In this document: positions 8,439 through 17,751 of the stretch, piece after piece
Position numbering within the stretch: the stretch's first letter is position 1
Layout of the letters: each line of letters starts with the position of its first letter
NCBI RefSeq assembly: GCF_007991655.1
Contig: NZ_BJYT01000005.1
Coordinates: forward strand, 62,001 to 126,000
Reading direction: 5' to 3'
From: Segetibacter aerophilus
GTDB taxonomy: Bacteria; Bacteroidota; Bacteroidia; Chitinophagales; Chitinophagaceae
Length of the DNA: 64,000 nt
Translations under genes and position numbers: made by a program
Notes under the pieces: generated by a model
The model's database searches: none
What the model was told of the DNA's origin: nothing
Seen by the model: only the letters and a program-made list of their open reading frames with translations

Positions 8439-11036
8439 TTATTTCTTTGGATCAAGGGCATCTTTGATCCTTTCTTTAAGATCCATCAAATGGATCTTAC
8501 TCATCTTGTCAGTGGTTCCCGCGATTGCTGCTGTAACCTCTGTTTTTAATTGCATCATCTGAGCACGCGCGATAGAAGGAATATCGGTACGGCTAATATC
8601 AGCGGATGACAAGGCACTAGCGCCTCCAAAAGAAATGACAATACCTGAGGCGGAAGAGCCGGGGTTAATCATATTGTTCAGTTTATCAACGTAGCTCTTC
8701 TGTAGACGACGACGATAACTGTCTATTGGTTTTTTTGTTTTTAATTCAGCGAATAATCCTTTTTGTAAATCGCCGAACAATTCAACTGCACTATACGCTT
8801 TTACCGCACCAAATCTTTCAGTAGACTCTTGTAGCCTGGCTAAACGTGGGGTACTTAAAAGATTATTGAGTACACTTTCCTGTGCAGTCGCAATAGGATC
8901 AGTTTCTCCTGGATTCTTAACCCTGTCCCAAATGCTTTTAGACATTAGCCAACGTGGCGTTGTAAGAATTTGGGTTTGAAGAAATGTCATCGCCTCTTTT
9001 TGCTTTGCCTTTGGCGTTACTTCGAACACCGGCTCATCTTGTACAGATGTTTTTATGGTCTCAGAAACTCCACCAATGTTTGCTGTTACATGACCAAGGT
9101 ATCGACGAAATTGACCAACTAATTGGGTATACATTTCATCAATATTCTCATTTTGATCGACCTCGTCTTTTGTCCAGTCTGGCAGGTTCTTTAGGATAAA
9201 CTTCAAGTTCTTAATACCATAAGTACTCGCTTTCATTGCGTTGTCGCCAAGATCTTCGCTTTGGTTTCTTGGATCATTTGGATTTCCTAGCTCATAAGTT
9301 CCAAAGTAAGTTCTTGGATTTTCAGCAAGTGCTTTCATAACAAGCTTATTACTGGTCGCTTTCTGCTCTTCCTTTGTATTACCCGGAATGTAGCCATAAC
9401 CCCAACGAATAGCCCATTTATCATAGTCACCAATACGCGGAAACAATCCTGTTTCTGAAATATGATCTTCTGGTTGAGCAACATAATTAAAACGTGCGTA
9501 GTCCATAATCGAAGCCGTGTGTCCGTTTGCTTCAACCCAAGCTTTGTCTCTTAATTTTTCAACGGGCGTCTGGCTGCTATTACCCATGTTGTGCATTAAA
9601 CCTAACGTATGTCCAACCTCGTGAGACGATACAAAACGAATCAATTGAGCCATTAAATCGTCATCAAATTTCATCTTGCGAGCCCTTGGGTTTATTGCTG
9701 CAGTTTGTATCATAAACCAATCGTGTACTAGCTTCATCACGTTATGATACCATCCGATATGGCTCTCTAATATTTCTCCACTTCTGGGATCGTGAATGTT
9801 TGGACCGTAGGCGTTTTCAACGTCAGAAGCAAAGTACCTGATAACTGAATAACGGGCATCTTCCATACTCATGGCAGATGCAGTATCTGGCCATTCTTTA
9901 CCCATGATCGCATTTTTAAAACCTGCTTTTTCAAATGCAACCTGCCAATCGTTTATACCTTGTATAAGCGCAGTTCTCCATTTTTTTGGCGTGGCAGGAT
10001 CGATATAATAGATGATAGGTTTTTTAGGTTCAACCAACTGACCTTGCTTCCATTTTTCAATGTCTTCATCTTTAGGTTCCATTCTCCAGCGCACAGCAAA
10101 CTTGTTGTTTTCAACCCTTTGCTGTATATCGCTAAAACTGGTGAAGTCTTCTGAGAAGAAACCAACACGACGATCTGAATACCGAACTGACATTGGAATT
10201 CTTGGCAACAAGATCATCGAGGTATTAAGTTCGATAGTAACTGCGCCTGCAGCGTTTGCAGCAGGGATAGTTGAAGATGGAAAAGGGGAAAATCCACCCG
10301 GTAAAGAAGGGGAAGAATTGAAAGTTTTTACAGTCCTTACCTCGGTATTAATAGGAAAAGAACTAATGTTTTGAATGTAAGATCTGTCTGAAGCAATAGA
10401 AGAAAGACTGAAGCTTCTTTTAGCTGAAGGGCTAATGCTTACCACCTGGTTGTCACCTTTAAAAAACTCGGTTACATCAATGACAACACTCGCAGAGTCT
10501 TTTGTATAAGCTGCAACCGGGAACGCCGCAGCAATGGCGTTTAAGTTCGAATTCGAAACCGCTTTATAGATGGCGTTTCCGCTATCAGCCACGTTCACCA
10601 AAGTAACAACGCGCATAAAAACATTGTTACTTGGACCTCTCTCGAAAGTAACTGTTTGTTGGTTTGTTAACTCGCCGCCGTAAGTTGCTCTTCCCACGCC
10701 TTTGTTTGCAGGAACCCTAACAAACCTGGTAACGGCCATGATCTCTCTGTTCATAACGGTATCGGATATTTCGAAGAAATATTTGTCGTCAACTCTATGA
10801 ACTGTAAACAAACCTTTTTGTGAAACTGCCTTATCAGTGATGACATCTTTGTAAGGCTTTGGTCCGGTTCTCGGACCTCCAAATAATCCTGCCGGTGCTT
10901 GTGTTGTAGCTAATGGCGGAGGTGTGGAAGTGGGAGGTGTAGTGGGTGTAGGAGTTGGGGTTGGAGTTCTTCTCCTTTGGCCAAAAACTCCCAATGTTAA
11001 ACCTGGAAAAAGTAACAATAATACAAGTTTCTTCAT
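8439..11036 (-). CDS. secreted zinc metalloprotease, DUF5117/DUF5118 type
   Basis: Large exported zinc-dependent metalloprotease, 865 residues. A signal peptide (MKKLVLLLLFPGLTLGVFG) is followed by a Pro/Thr-rich linker at residues 22-48. The metzincin-like zinc site HEVGHTLGLMH gives H472, H476 and H482 as ligands and E473 as catalytic base. The layout (N-terminal domain about 60-310, catalytic domain about 330-560, helical C-terminal part) matches the large Bacteroidota family annotated zinc-dependent metalloprotease, with DUF5117/DUF5118 flanking regions. Substrate is unknown. It is a single gene, divergent from exbB. Confidence 0.88.
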   Translation of the reverse strand: MKKLVLLLLFPGLTLGVFGQRRRTPTPTPTPTTPPTSTPPPLATTQAPAGLFGGPRTGPKPYKDVITDKAVSQKGLFTVHRVDDKYFFEISDTVMNREIMAVTRFVRVPANKGVGRATYGGELTNQQTVTFERGPSNNVFMRVVTLVNVADSGNAIYKAVSNSNLNAIAAAFPVAAYTKDSASVVIDVTEFFKGDNQVVSISPSAKRSFSLSSIASDRSYIQNISSFPINTEVRTVKTFNSSPSLPGGFSPFPSSTIPAANAAGAVTIELNTSMILLPRIPMSVRYSDRRVGFFSEDFTSFSDIQQRVENNKFAVRWRMEPKDEDIEKWKQGQLVEPKKPIIYYIDPATPKKWRTALIQGINDWQVAFEKAGFKNAIMGKEWPDTASAMSMEDARYSVIRYFASDVENAYGPNIHDPRSGEILESHIGWYHNVMKLVHDWFMIQTAAINPRARKMKFDDDLMAQLIRFVSSHEVGHTLGLMHNMGNSSQTPVEKLRDKAWVEANGHTASIMDYARFNYVAQPEDHISETGLFPRIGDYDKWAIRWGYGYIPGNTKEEQKATSNKLVMKALAENPRTYFGTYELGNPNDPRNQSEDLGDNAMKASTYGIKNLKFILKNLPDWTKDEVDQNENIDEMYTQLVGQFRRYLGHVTANIGGVSETIKTSVQDEPVFEVTPKAKQKEAMTFLQTQILTTPRWLMSKSIWDRVKNPGETDPIATAQESVLNNLLSTPRLARLQESTERFGAVKAYSAVELFGDLQKGLFAELKTKKPIDSYRRRLQKSYVDKLNNMINPGSSASGIVISFGGASALSSADISRTDIPSIARAQMMQLKTEVTAAIAGTTDKMSKIHLMDLKERIKDALDPKK

Positions 11037-11377
11037 ATAACTATTTCTGTTTTAAACGCATGAAGATAAAGTATGCAGCAATTGGGAAATAGTTAAAATG
11101 CCTTGCTTGAAAAAATAAATAATAAGATGGATTTTTTTGGTCTGATTTCTTTTTCAATTTGATGCAAATAAAATAAACCTAGTGGCCTGAAACTTGCTGT
11201 AGAGTTGTATTGTAGTCTCTTATAAAGATGGGAAACAATGCATATTTTTATTTTTTGGCCGATTGATAAAAATATTTGCACTATCCTTTTATCTTTAGAT
11301 TATTATTTTCACTAGAATTGTGGAACAAATCTTTATTTAATTTTTCAAACAAATTCTTAAACACAAAAAATTGTATC

Positions 11378-12235
11378 ATGGCGGAAACTAAACCAACTGC
11401 AACAGTAAAAAGCGCAACATCAGTTCAACCAAGAAAGTCGGGAAATTCTATATCATGGATTGCCCCTTTAGCTTGTATTATTTTAGGTTACGTTCTATGG
11501 CGTTTTGTGATCGGCGCTGATGCGAATTTTACAGCACCTGATAAAGCTGGTGGATTTTGGCCTGATCATCAGGGACCAAAGGGAAACATTTCAAGGATGT
11601 ATGAAGGGGGAATCATTGTTCCTATATTAATCGGTTGCATGCTAATAGTAATAACATTTTGTATTGAAAGATTTTTGACAGTTACAAGAGCAACAGGAAA
11701 AGGTAACATTGCTGAATTTATCAGGAAGGTTCAATTTAATCTTGCTAATAAAGATGTTGATAAAGCTATAGCAGAATGCGACAGACAAAAAGGTTCTGTA
11801 GGAAATGTAATGAAAGCTGGTCTTCGTAAGTACAAAGAAATGATTGCAAACACTGAACTGGACACTGATCAGAAAGTACTAAATATTCAGAAAGAAGTTG
11901 AAGAAGCTACAGCGCTTGAGCTGCCAATGCTGGAGAAAAACCTTGTGTTTTTGTCAACCATTGCTTCTGTTGCAACATTGTTAGGTTTGTTAGGTACGGT
12001 GGTAGGTATGATCAAGTCTTTCTCTGCGTTGGGCGAAAGTGGTGGAGGTGAAGCTGCACAAAAACTTTCTCAAGGTATATCTGAGGCTTTGTATAATACC
12101 GCTTTGGGTATTGGTACTTCGGCTTTGGCTATCATCATGTACAACGTGTTTACTACAAGAATTGATGGTATTACTTATGGTATTGACGAGTCTGGTTTCA
12201 CACTTACACAGAGCTTTGCTGCCAACTACAAATAG
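11378..12235 (+). CDS. exbB: ExbB/TolQ/MotA family proton channel
   Basis: Inner membrane proton-channel subunit that energises TonB-dependent outer membrane transport, 285 residues. Helices are near residues 25-45 (APLACIILGYVLWRFVI), 77-99 (GIIVPILIGCMLIVITFCIE), and two C-terminal helices, LVFLSTIASVATLLGLLGTV and ALYNTALGIGTSALAIIMYN, which form the conserved ExbB core. The frame stays open upstream to 11276, but that stretch is not protein-like. ATG 11378 (MAETKPT) is preferred because it precedes a normal soluble N-terminus. It is the first gene of exbB-exbD-exbD-tonB. Confidence 0.92.
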   Translation: MAETKPTATVKSATSVQPRKSGNSISWIAPLACIILGYVLWRFVIGADANFTAPDKAGGFWPDHQGPKGNISRMYEGGIIVPILIGCMLIVITFCIERFLTVTRATGKGNIAEFIRKVQFNLANKDVDKAIAECDRQKGSVGNVMKAGLRKYKEMIANTELDTDQKVLNIQKEVEEATALELPMLEKNLVFLSTIASVATLLGLLGTVVGMIKSFSALGESGGGEAAQKLSQGISEALYNTALGIGTSALAIIMYNVFTTRIDGITYGIDESGFTLTQSFAANYK

Positions 12236-12300
12236 TCGAAATTTTTTTGTGGAAATTTCCGAATCAGGCATCTCAATATAATTGAACTAAAATTTAAATA

Positions 12301-12966
12301 ATGTCAAGACCCAAAATAGCCCGAAAGAGTACGTCTGTAGATATGACGGCGATGTGTGATGTGGCTTTCCTCTTGCTATCTTTTTTCATTCTTACAACCA
12401 AGTTTAAAGCTGCGGAGGCGGTAGAAGTTGCTACTCCAAGCTCGGTTTCTTCTAAAATAGCACCGGAAAAAGATGTAACCTTGGTTTCTGTAACAAAGGA
12501 TGGCAAAGTGTTCGTCTCACTAGATAACGAGGAGGTTAAAGCCGAGTTGGCTAACCAGCTTAATTCAACTGCTGGTGCCGGTCTTTCGCCTTCCGATATT
12601 GCAGCATTTAAGAAGGCGAGTTTTTACGGAACGCCAATTTCTCAAATTAAATCTGCTTTACAAATCCCGTCAGATAAATTAACCGGTGCTTCGTTGCCTG
12701 GTATACCAGTTAAGGATACCACACACAACGAGTTAACGACTTGGATGAACGCTATTGTTGCAGCGCATTCAAGTACTAACACCAAGATGAACCTTATAGT
12801 TAAGGGAGACAACGTGGTGAAATATCCGATTTTCAAAAACGTTGTCACAGCTTTTAAGAAGAGTGACCAATTTAAATTTCAAATGATTACCAATCCTGAG
12901 AGTGTACCTAATGGAACGGATCTTTGGAGAAAGTATATGAAAGGTGAAGTTGCTACTACCGAGTAA
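12301..12966 (+). CDS. exbD: ExbD/TolR family protein (first copy)
   Basis: Biopolymer transport protein with one N-terminal membrane helix, 221 residues. The ExbD signature is SVDMTAMCDVAFLLLSFFILTT, with the conserved membrane aspartate in MCDVAF (usual motif TPMVDV). The periplasmic domain is longer than in E. coli ExbD and has an insertion around residues 90-160, as is common in Bacteroidota. It starts 65 bp after exbB and 32 bp before the second exbD. The two paralogues may form mixed dimers inside the ExbB pentamer; this is inference. Confidence 0.9.
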   Translation: MSRPKIARKSTSVDMTAMCDVAFLLLSFFILTTKFKAAEAVEVATPSSVSSKIAPEKDVTLVSVTKDGKVFVSLDNEEVKAELANQLNSTAGAGLSPSDIAAFKKASFYGTPISQIKSALQIPSDKLTGASLPGIPVKDTTHNELTTWMNAIVAAHSSTNTKMNLIVKGDNVVKYPIFKNVVTAFKKSDQFKFQMITNPESVPNGTDLWRKYMKGEVATTE

Positions 12967-12998
12967 ATAATAATTTTTAAAAACAAAAACTTTTCGCA

Positions 12999-13535
12999 AT
13001 GGCAGAAATGGATACATCGGGCGGTGGCGGCCATAAGAAAGGCCCCGGCGTCAAGAAAGCTAAGAAAGCATCCACAAGAGTAGACTTAACACCTATGGTG
13101 GATCTTGGGTTTTTGCTTATCACGTTTTTCATATTTACTACAACGATGAGTCAACCTACGGCAATGAAGTTGAATTTGCCTAAAGACACTGACAAGCCGG
13201 AAGAGCAAAATAAGCTAAAAGAGAGCGGTGCATTTACAATGCTTTTAGGAAAAAATAATAGTGTTTACTATTATGAAGGCCAGCTTGCAGAACAGGCTGC
13301 CAATCTTAAAAGCAGTACAATGAAGAAAATAAGGGAAGAGATTATCCGTAAAAAGAGAAGCACTCCTGAGGAGGATTTAATGGTTGTAATTAAGGCTTCA
13401 AGTGAGTCGACTTACAAAGACGTTGTCGATGCATTAGATGAGATGACTATTAATGATATTAAGCGATACGCACTTGTAGACATCTCTGATGTCGAAGAAA
13501 AAGTGGTAAGCATGTCTGATGCTACTGGTAAATAA
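12999..13535 (+). CDS. exbD: ExbD/TolR family protein (second copy)
   Basis: Second ExbD paralogue, 178 residues. The Gly/Lys-rich N-terminus (GGGGHKKGPGVKKAKKA) is followed by RVDLTPMVDLGFLLITFFIF, with the canonical membrane aspartate in TPMVDL. The periplasmic domain ends in the usual VVIKASSESTYKDVVDALDEM segment. It lies between the first exbD and tonB, with 37 bp to tonB. Two exbD genes next to exbB are normal in this phylum. Confidence 0.93.
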   Translation: MAEMDTSGGGGHKKGPGVKKAKKASTRVDLTPMVDLGFLLITFFIFTTTMSQPTAMKLNLPKDTDKPEEQNKLKESGAFTMLLGKNNSVYYYEGQLAEQAANLKSSTMKKIREEIIRKKRSTPEEDLMVVIKASSESTYKDVVDALDEMTINDIKRYALVDISDVEEKVVSMSDATGK

Positions 13536-13572
13536 TGGGTGATATAAATTTTTACTTTTAAAGAAACAAAAA

Positions 13573-14409
13573 ATGGAAGTCAACAAAATTCTTAACGCCG
13601 ACATTCTGGACATCATCTTCGAGGGGAAGAATAAGGATTATGGTGCTTATGAATTACGGAAAACATATAATAGGAGAATAACAACCGCGATGATTGTTAT
13701 GGCTGCTGTATGTTTACTCGTTTTTCTTACCCAGTTATTCGGAAGCGATGGTGACAAGGACAAAAATAAAATAATCGTACAGGATGTGCAGTTAGAGGAT
13801 ATCAAAAAGGAGGAGAAAAAACCTGAACCTCCCCCTCCGCCTCCTCCGCCTAAACCTGAGCCACCAAAAGTGGAGATTACAAAATTTACTCCTCCTAAAA
13901 TTGTAAAGGATGAGGAAGTTAAAGAACCGCCTCCACCACAGGAAAAATTGGAGGAAACAAAAATTGGTACCATCAACCAGGAAGGTAAAAAAGACGAAGG
14001 TTTTGTAGCTCCTCCGGTTGAAGAAAAAGGTACTGGTGTGGTGGAAGCTCCAAAGAAGGTGGAAGAGGATTACGACAAGGTTTTTACAAAGGTGGAAAAA
14101 GAAGCTAAGTTCCCGGGTGGAATGGATGGCTGGAAAAGATATCTTGAGAGAAACTTAAATGCAAACGTCGCTGCTGATGACGGTGCACCTGCGGGTAACT
14201 ACACCGTGAAGGTTCAGTTCATCGTGGATAAAGAAGGCGGAATTAGCAACGTACAAGCAATTGAAGTTCCTAAAGCTTGTCCAAGTTGTGGACCTGAAGC
14301 TGTAAAGGTTATTAAAAAGGGTCCTAAATGGGAGCCTGCAGTTCAAAATGGAAGAAACGTCATTTACCAAGCTATTCAGTATGTGACTTTCCAGGTTGCA
14401 GAAGAATAA
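13573..14409 (+). CDS. tonB: TonB energy transducer
   Basis: TonB protein linking the ExbBD proton channel to outer membrane receptors, 278 residues. It has a cytoplasmic N-terminus, a membrane helix near residues 36-56 (TTAMIVMAAVCLLVFLTQLF) and a Pro/Lys/Glu-rich periplasm-spanning region (about 75-150, including EPPPPPPPPKPEPPK). The C-terminal TonB domain, from about residue 175, begins KEAKFPGGMDGWKRYLERNL and carries a CPSC pair. The start FEGKNKDYGAYELRKTYNRR is typical of Bacteroidota TonB. It is last in the operon and followed by a strong terminator. Confidence 0.94.
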   Translation: MEVNKILNADILDIIFEGKNKDYGAYELRKTYNRRITTAMIVMAAVCLLVFLTQLFGSDGDKDKNKIIVQDVQLEDIKKEEKKPEPPPPPPPPKPEPPKVEITKFTPPKIVKDEEVKEPPPPQEKLEETKIGTINQEGKKDEGFVAPPVEEKGTGVVEAPKKVEEDYDKVFTKVEKEAKFPGGMDGWKRYLERNLNANVAADDGAPAGNYTVKVQFIVDKEGGISNVQAIEVPKACPSCGPEAVKVIKKGPKWEPAVQNGRNVIYQAIQYVTFQVAEE

Positions 14410-14435
14410 AGGTTTATCGCACAGATTTTATATTT

Positions 14436-14470
14436 AACGAAAAGCCCTCTTAATGAGGGCTTTTTTCGTT
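14436..14470 (+). terminator. intrinsic terminator after tonB
   Basis: AACGAAAAGCCCTC, then TTAAT, then GAGGGCTTTTTTCGTT: a GC-rich stem extended by an A/T stem, 26 bp after tonB. It ends the exbB-exbD-exbD-tonB transcript. The following 177 bp up to the MFS gene hold nothing else that I recognise. Confidence 0.88.
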
Positions 14471-14647
14471 AAAGCTACTTCTCTGATTAGCCTATAGATT
14501 TGTGGTGGCGCATTAGTGGAGTCTAGACTAGCTTTTCAAATTGTACTCTGAGCCTCTTTTATGTAGAGCTTTGCTGAAGAAAAATTGCTCGGGAACCGCA
14601 CATCAAAGTGTTATATGCTGCTTGTTGTAAAGCTCCTAAAGCATCTA

Positions 14648-15883
14648 CTACTCTTCTACATAATCTAAGTCTTTCTTAAACGTTTCCTCGAGGAAGAAAA
14701 GCGCTATTAAGGAAAGTGTGTAGGTTAGCGCTGCTACTATCAATACACTTTTAATTGTTCCCCCGGAAGTTTTGAGGTATACGAAAAGAGCTGTCAAAGG
14801 AATGACAGTTGCCCTTACAAAATTAGGTACGGTAGTTGCGACCGTAGCCCGAAGATTAGAGCCAAATAGTTCTGCTGCGACAGTAATGAAAAGTGTCCAG
14901 TAGCCGCAAGTAAAACCAAGGCAAGCACACAAAATGTAAAGCATTATAATACTTGTAACGGGCACAAGGAAAAAGATAAGGACAAATACACAAGACGATA
15001 ACATAAATAAAAGCATTACTTTTTTTCTGTTATTAAAGTACTGGCTGAGGGAACCGCTGACAATGTTGCCAAGCACTTGACCCATGAAGGCAAATAAAAC
15101 CGCTTTACCAGCATCCACAGGCGTTTCCAAACCTATTGCTCTTCCAAACTCGGGAGAGAAGGTAATAATTACTCCCATAACTAGCCATATAGGCATACCG
15201 ATAACTATACTGGTAAGGTATTTAATGAAACGTTTCTTATTATTAAAAAGCATCAATATATCACCTCGGCGGACATTCTTTTCCTTTAACTCGGTAAAAA
15301 TACCAGACTCAAAAACCTTCATTCTTAATACCAATAGTATTAATCCAAGTCCACCGCCAATAAAGTATGATGCTCTCCACGCAAAAAAGTATGAAACAGT
15401 ATAAGCAAGCAGGGCTCCAAATACTCCCATTGTCGCAACTAGAGTAGTTCCATAACCCCGAATGCGCTTAGGTAGAACTTCTGTTACCAGGGTGATCCCG
15501 GCACCCAGTTCACCTGCTAAGCCAAATCCGGCAATAAAACGCAACACAGCGTAAGCACCTACAGAATTGACAAATCCGTTGCTAATATTCGCCAGGGAAT
15601 AAATTAGGATTGAACCAAACAAAACGGACAGACGCCCCTTTTTATCTCCTAATATTCCCCAAACAATTCCGCCTATTAGTAAACCGGCCATTTGAAGATT
15701 GAGCAACATAATGCCATCCTTCAAAATGTTATCTCCCGCTACATTTAAAGATTTTAAGCTCGGAACCCTTACAATGCTAAAGAGAAACAGGTCATACATA
15801 TCAACCAGGTATCCAAGGGCCGCTACAATTACCGGGATACGTAAGAGTTCCTGGGAAATAGTTTTGGGAGGTGGGTTTGTCAT
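14648..15883 (-). CDS. MFS transporter, sugar/organic acid type
   Basis: Twelve-helix major facilitator, 411 residues. Visible features are the N-terminal helix with VDMYDLFLFSIVRVP, the inter-helix loop GILGDKKGRLSVLFGS (MFS motif A) and RFIAGFGLAGELGAGITLVTEVLPKRIRGYG, as in metabolite:H+ symporters and sugar porters. The second half has the equivalent FTCGYWTLFITVAAELFGSNLRAT. It is encoded downstream, on the same strand, of the PQQ dehydrogenase and sugar-oxidation genes, so a sugar or sugar-acid substrate is likely but not proven. A 122-bp gap carrying a dispersed repeat separates it from that gene. Confidence 0.85.
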   Translation of the reverse strand: MTNPPPKTISQELLRIPVIVAALGYLVDMYDLFLFSIVRVPSLKSLNVAGDNILKDGIMLLNLQMAGLLIGGIVWGILGDKKGRLSVLFGSILIYSLANISNGFVNSVGAYAVLRFIAGFGLAGELGAGITLVTEVLPKRIRGYGTTLVATMGVFGALLAYTVSYFFAWRASYFIGGGLGLILLVLRMKVFESGIFTELKEKNVRRGDILMLFNNKKRFIKYLTSIVIGMPIWLVMGVIITFSPEFGRAIGLETPVDAGKAVLFAFMGQVLGNIVSGSLSQYFNNRKKVMLLFMLSSCVFVLIFFLVPVTSIIMLYILCACLGFTCGYWTLFITVAAELFGSNLRATVATTVPNFVRATVIPLTALFVYLKTSGGTIKSVLIVAALTYTLSLIALFFLEETFKKDLDYVEE

Positions 15884-15924
15884 TTATGTTACTTGTAGGT
15901 TTATGTGATGAAATACTGGTTTTA

Positions 15925-15953
15925 GTACGAGTGTGCGCCGCAACAATGATTCA
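15925..15953 (+). repeat. dispersed intergenic element, copy 4 (GCG/CGC class)
   Basis: GTACGAGTGTGCGCCGCAAC followed by AATGATTCA. The palindrome here is GCG-C-CGC. The centre base differs from other copies but both arms remain complementary. It lies between the MFS and PQQ dehydrogenase genes. Confidence 0.65.
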
Positions 15954-16005
15954 AGAAGCAGTGAAGTACGATACACAAAATTTTTCATTGGGCCAAAGTC
16001 GCCTC

Positions 16006-17727
16006 TTACTTTTTAATTTCAGCACCTGTTAGTTTGTATACTTTTCCATCTGCTTTCGTTAAAAGATATAATTCATCTTTGGAATCCTTTCCAAAATGGA
16101 GGTCGACACGATTGCTTCCGCAAACCTCTCTGAACGTTTTTGCAGCACCATTAATCGTCATCTTCCATTCTTTGATTGTGGCCTGTTTGCCTTGCTTTAT
16201 ATCGGCAACATCGAAATAAAAGAGCCTTCCTGAAGGAATATCACCGAATAAAAATTTCCCTTTTAACTGTGGTACTGCCGACCCTGTATATTCAAATCCC
16301 CCTGAAATCGCATTTCCTTCATCATGGTCAAACTGAGCAACAGGATAGGTAACATTGACCGCATTGTCATTTAGAGGAAGTGGAAAAACTTTATTTAAAT
16401 TACCATAAGGGTCTATCAAAAAAGTACCTTCTCTTATGGGCCATCCGTAATCATGTCCTGGTTCGACAAGGTTAACTGACTCAACATTTGCATGCCCTAC
16501 ATTACTCACCAACATTTTACCGCTATGGGTCCAGGTAATGCGATGCGGGTTTCTAAAACCATAGGCATAGATTTCTTTTAGGACTGACTGGTTCTGGCTC
16601 TGGGCAAAAGGATTTTGTTTAGGTATTCCGTACTGTTTGTTAGCACTGTTAGTACCCGCCGGATCGATACGAAGAACGGTGCCCCATACAGTTTGTTTGT
16701 TATGAGCAAGAAAGGGAAAGCCATTTTCAACGCAACCGCCTTCGCCCACTCCGATGTACAACAAACCGTAGTCTTCGCTTCCCGCCTTCGCAAGCGGATT
16801 GAAAGTTATTTCCTGTACGCCGTGAATTACACTTACCATGTTTACTCTTAAAAGTTCCCTGCCTTTGCCTGTAAAAGTTGGATCGGCAGGATTATCTGCT
16901 TTCCATTCCGTAAGTACCCATTGCAGTGCCACTTTAATTGAATCAGCATAAGCAAAATCAGCTTTTGCAGTACGGGCCGGTTCGCTATGAGTAGTATATA
17001 AGAGACCGTTTTTGTTGAAATCAGGATGAAAAGCAAAACTTCCAAACCCAGTGGCTAAGCCAGGTTTATGGATGAAGTTTGGACGCAGTTGCTCCATGTT
17101 TATATAAACCTCTGGCTGGCCATTTCTTAGTTGGTATAATTTTCCCCTTAAATCAAGAATAAACAAATTTTCATTTGCAGGCTGCAGACCAATCTTGGTA
17201 ATTCTTGTTAGGGGTAGTTGACCACCGGTGCTTGATGGAGGAATCGTAGTAATAGCTTCAATTGTACCTACAAGGTTTGACACTTTAATAGGTTCCGGAA
17301 TAGGGTTGGTCAATGCGTTGCCGTTTCCTTTTGTTACCGGTTCTGAGACCAACTTTTTTGTACTTAAGAATGCAAGAACGCTTTTCATTTCATCTTCTTT
17401 CAGCGCAAAAGAAGGCATAACTACCTTGTACTTTTTCAATAGCTGCTGCCCACGCTTATCCCCTGCTTTAATTGTTTTTTGAGGGTTTTTTATAAAACGC
17501 TCAATCCATGAAGGAGAAACTTTAGCGGTTAGTCCACCAAGGTTAGGGCCGATACCGTCCTGACGAAAACTATGGCAACCGGTACAGTTTTGATTAAACA
17601 GAGATTCGCCCTTTGCAACTCTTGTGGAGTCTTCAGCGTCCCAATTGTCTAAAGAATCTGGAACACCGGCAATCAACAACAGCCGGAACAAAAAAGCAGC
17701 TAGTACAATCAGGATTGTGTTTTTCAT
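16006..17727 (-). CDS. cytochrome c-PQQ-dependent sugar dehydrogenase fusion
   Basis: Exported two-domain oxidoreductase, 573 residues. After an N-terminal hydrophobic segment comes a class I cytochrome c domain (about 35-120) with heme site CTGCH (C48, C51, H52) and a probable Met104 ligand in VVMPSFAL. A six-bladed propeller of the soluble glucose/aldose dehydrogenase (Asd/GSDH) type covers about 160-565, with PGHDYGWPIREGTF and YGFRNPHRITW segments. It would oxidise an aldose with PQQ and pass electrons to the attached heme in the periplasm. The exact sugar cannot be told. It sits 24 bp after the SDR gene. Confidence 0.88.
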   Translation of the reverse strand: MKNTILIVLAAFLFRLLLIAGVPDSLDNWDAEDSTRVAKGESLFNQNCTGCHSFRQDGIGPNLGGLTAKVSPSWIERFIKNPQKTIKAGDKRGQQLLKKYKVVMPSFALKEDEMKSVLAFLSTKKLVSEPVTKGNGNALTNPIPEPIKVSNLVGTIEAITTIPPSSTGGQLPLTRITKIGLQPANENLFILDLRGKLYQLRNGQPEVYINMEQLRPNFIHKPGLATGFGSFAFHPDFNKNGLLYTTHSEPARTAKADFAYADSIKVALQWVLTEWKADNPADPTFTGKGRELLRVNMVSVIHGVQEITFNPLAKAGSEDYGLLYIGVGEGGCVENGFPFLAHNKQTVWGTVLRIDPAGTNSANKQYGIPKQNPFAQSQNQSVLKEIYAYGFRNPHRITWTHSGKMLVSNVGHANVESVNLVEPGHDYGWPIREGTFLIDPYGNLNKVFPLPLNDNAVNVTYPVAQFDHDEGNAISGGFEYTGSAVPQLKGKFLFGDIPSGRLFYFDVADIKQGKQATIKEWKMTINGAAKTFREVCGSNRVDLHFGKDSKDELYLLTKADGKVYKLTGAEIKK

Positions 17728-17751
17728 TGATCCGTAGTTTCCTATATTTTA

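Noticed and set aside
8332-8562. Plus-strand 76-codon frame beginning near repeat copy 3
   Set aside because: It runs through a terminator and into the antisense of the metalloprotease gene; no coding character.
11276-11377. Upstream extension of exbB by 34 codons
   Set aside because: The added segment is Phe/Leu/Asn-rich with no ExbB similarity, and ATG 11378 begins the normal soluble N-terminus.
12039-12281. 80-codon plus-strand frame inside exbB
   Set aside because: It lies wholly on exbB sequence in another frame, is Leu-rich and shows no domain; it is a shadow of exbB.
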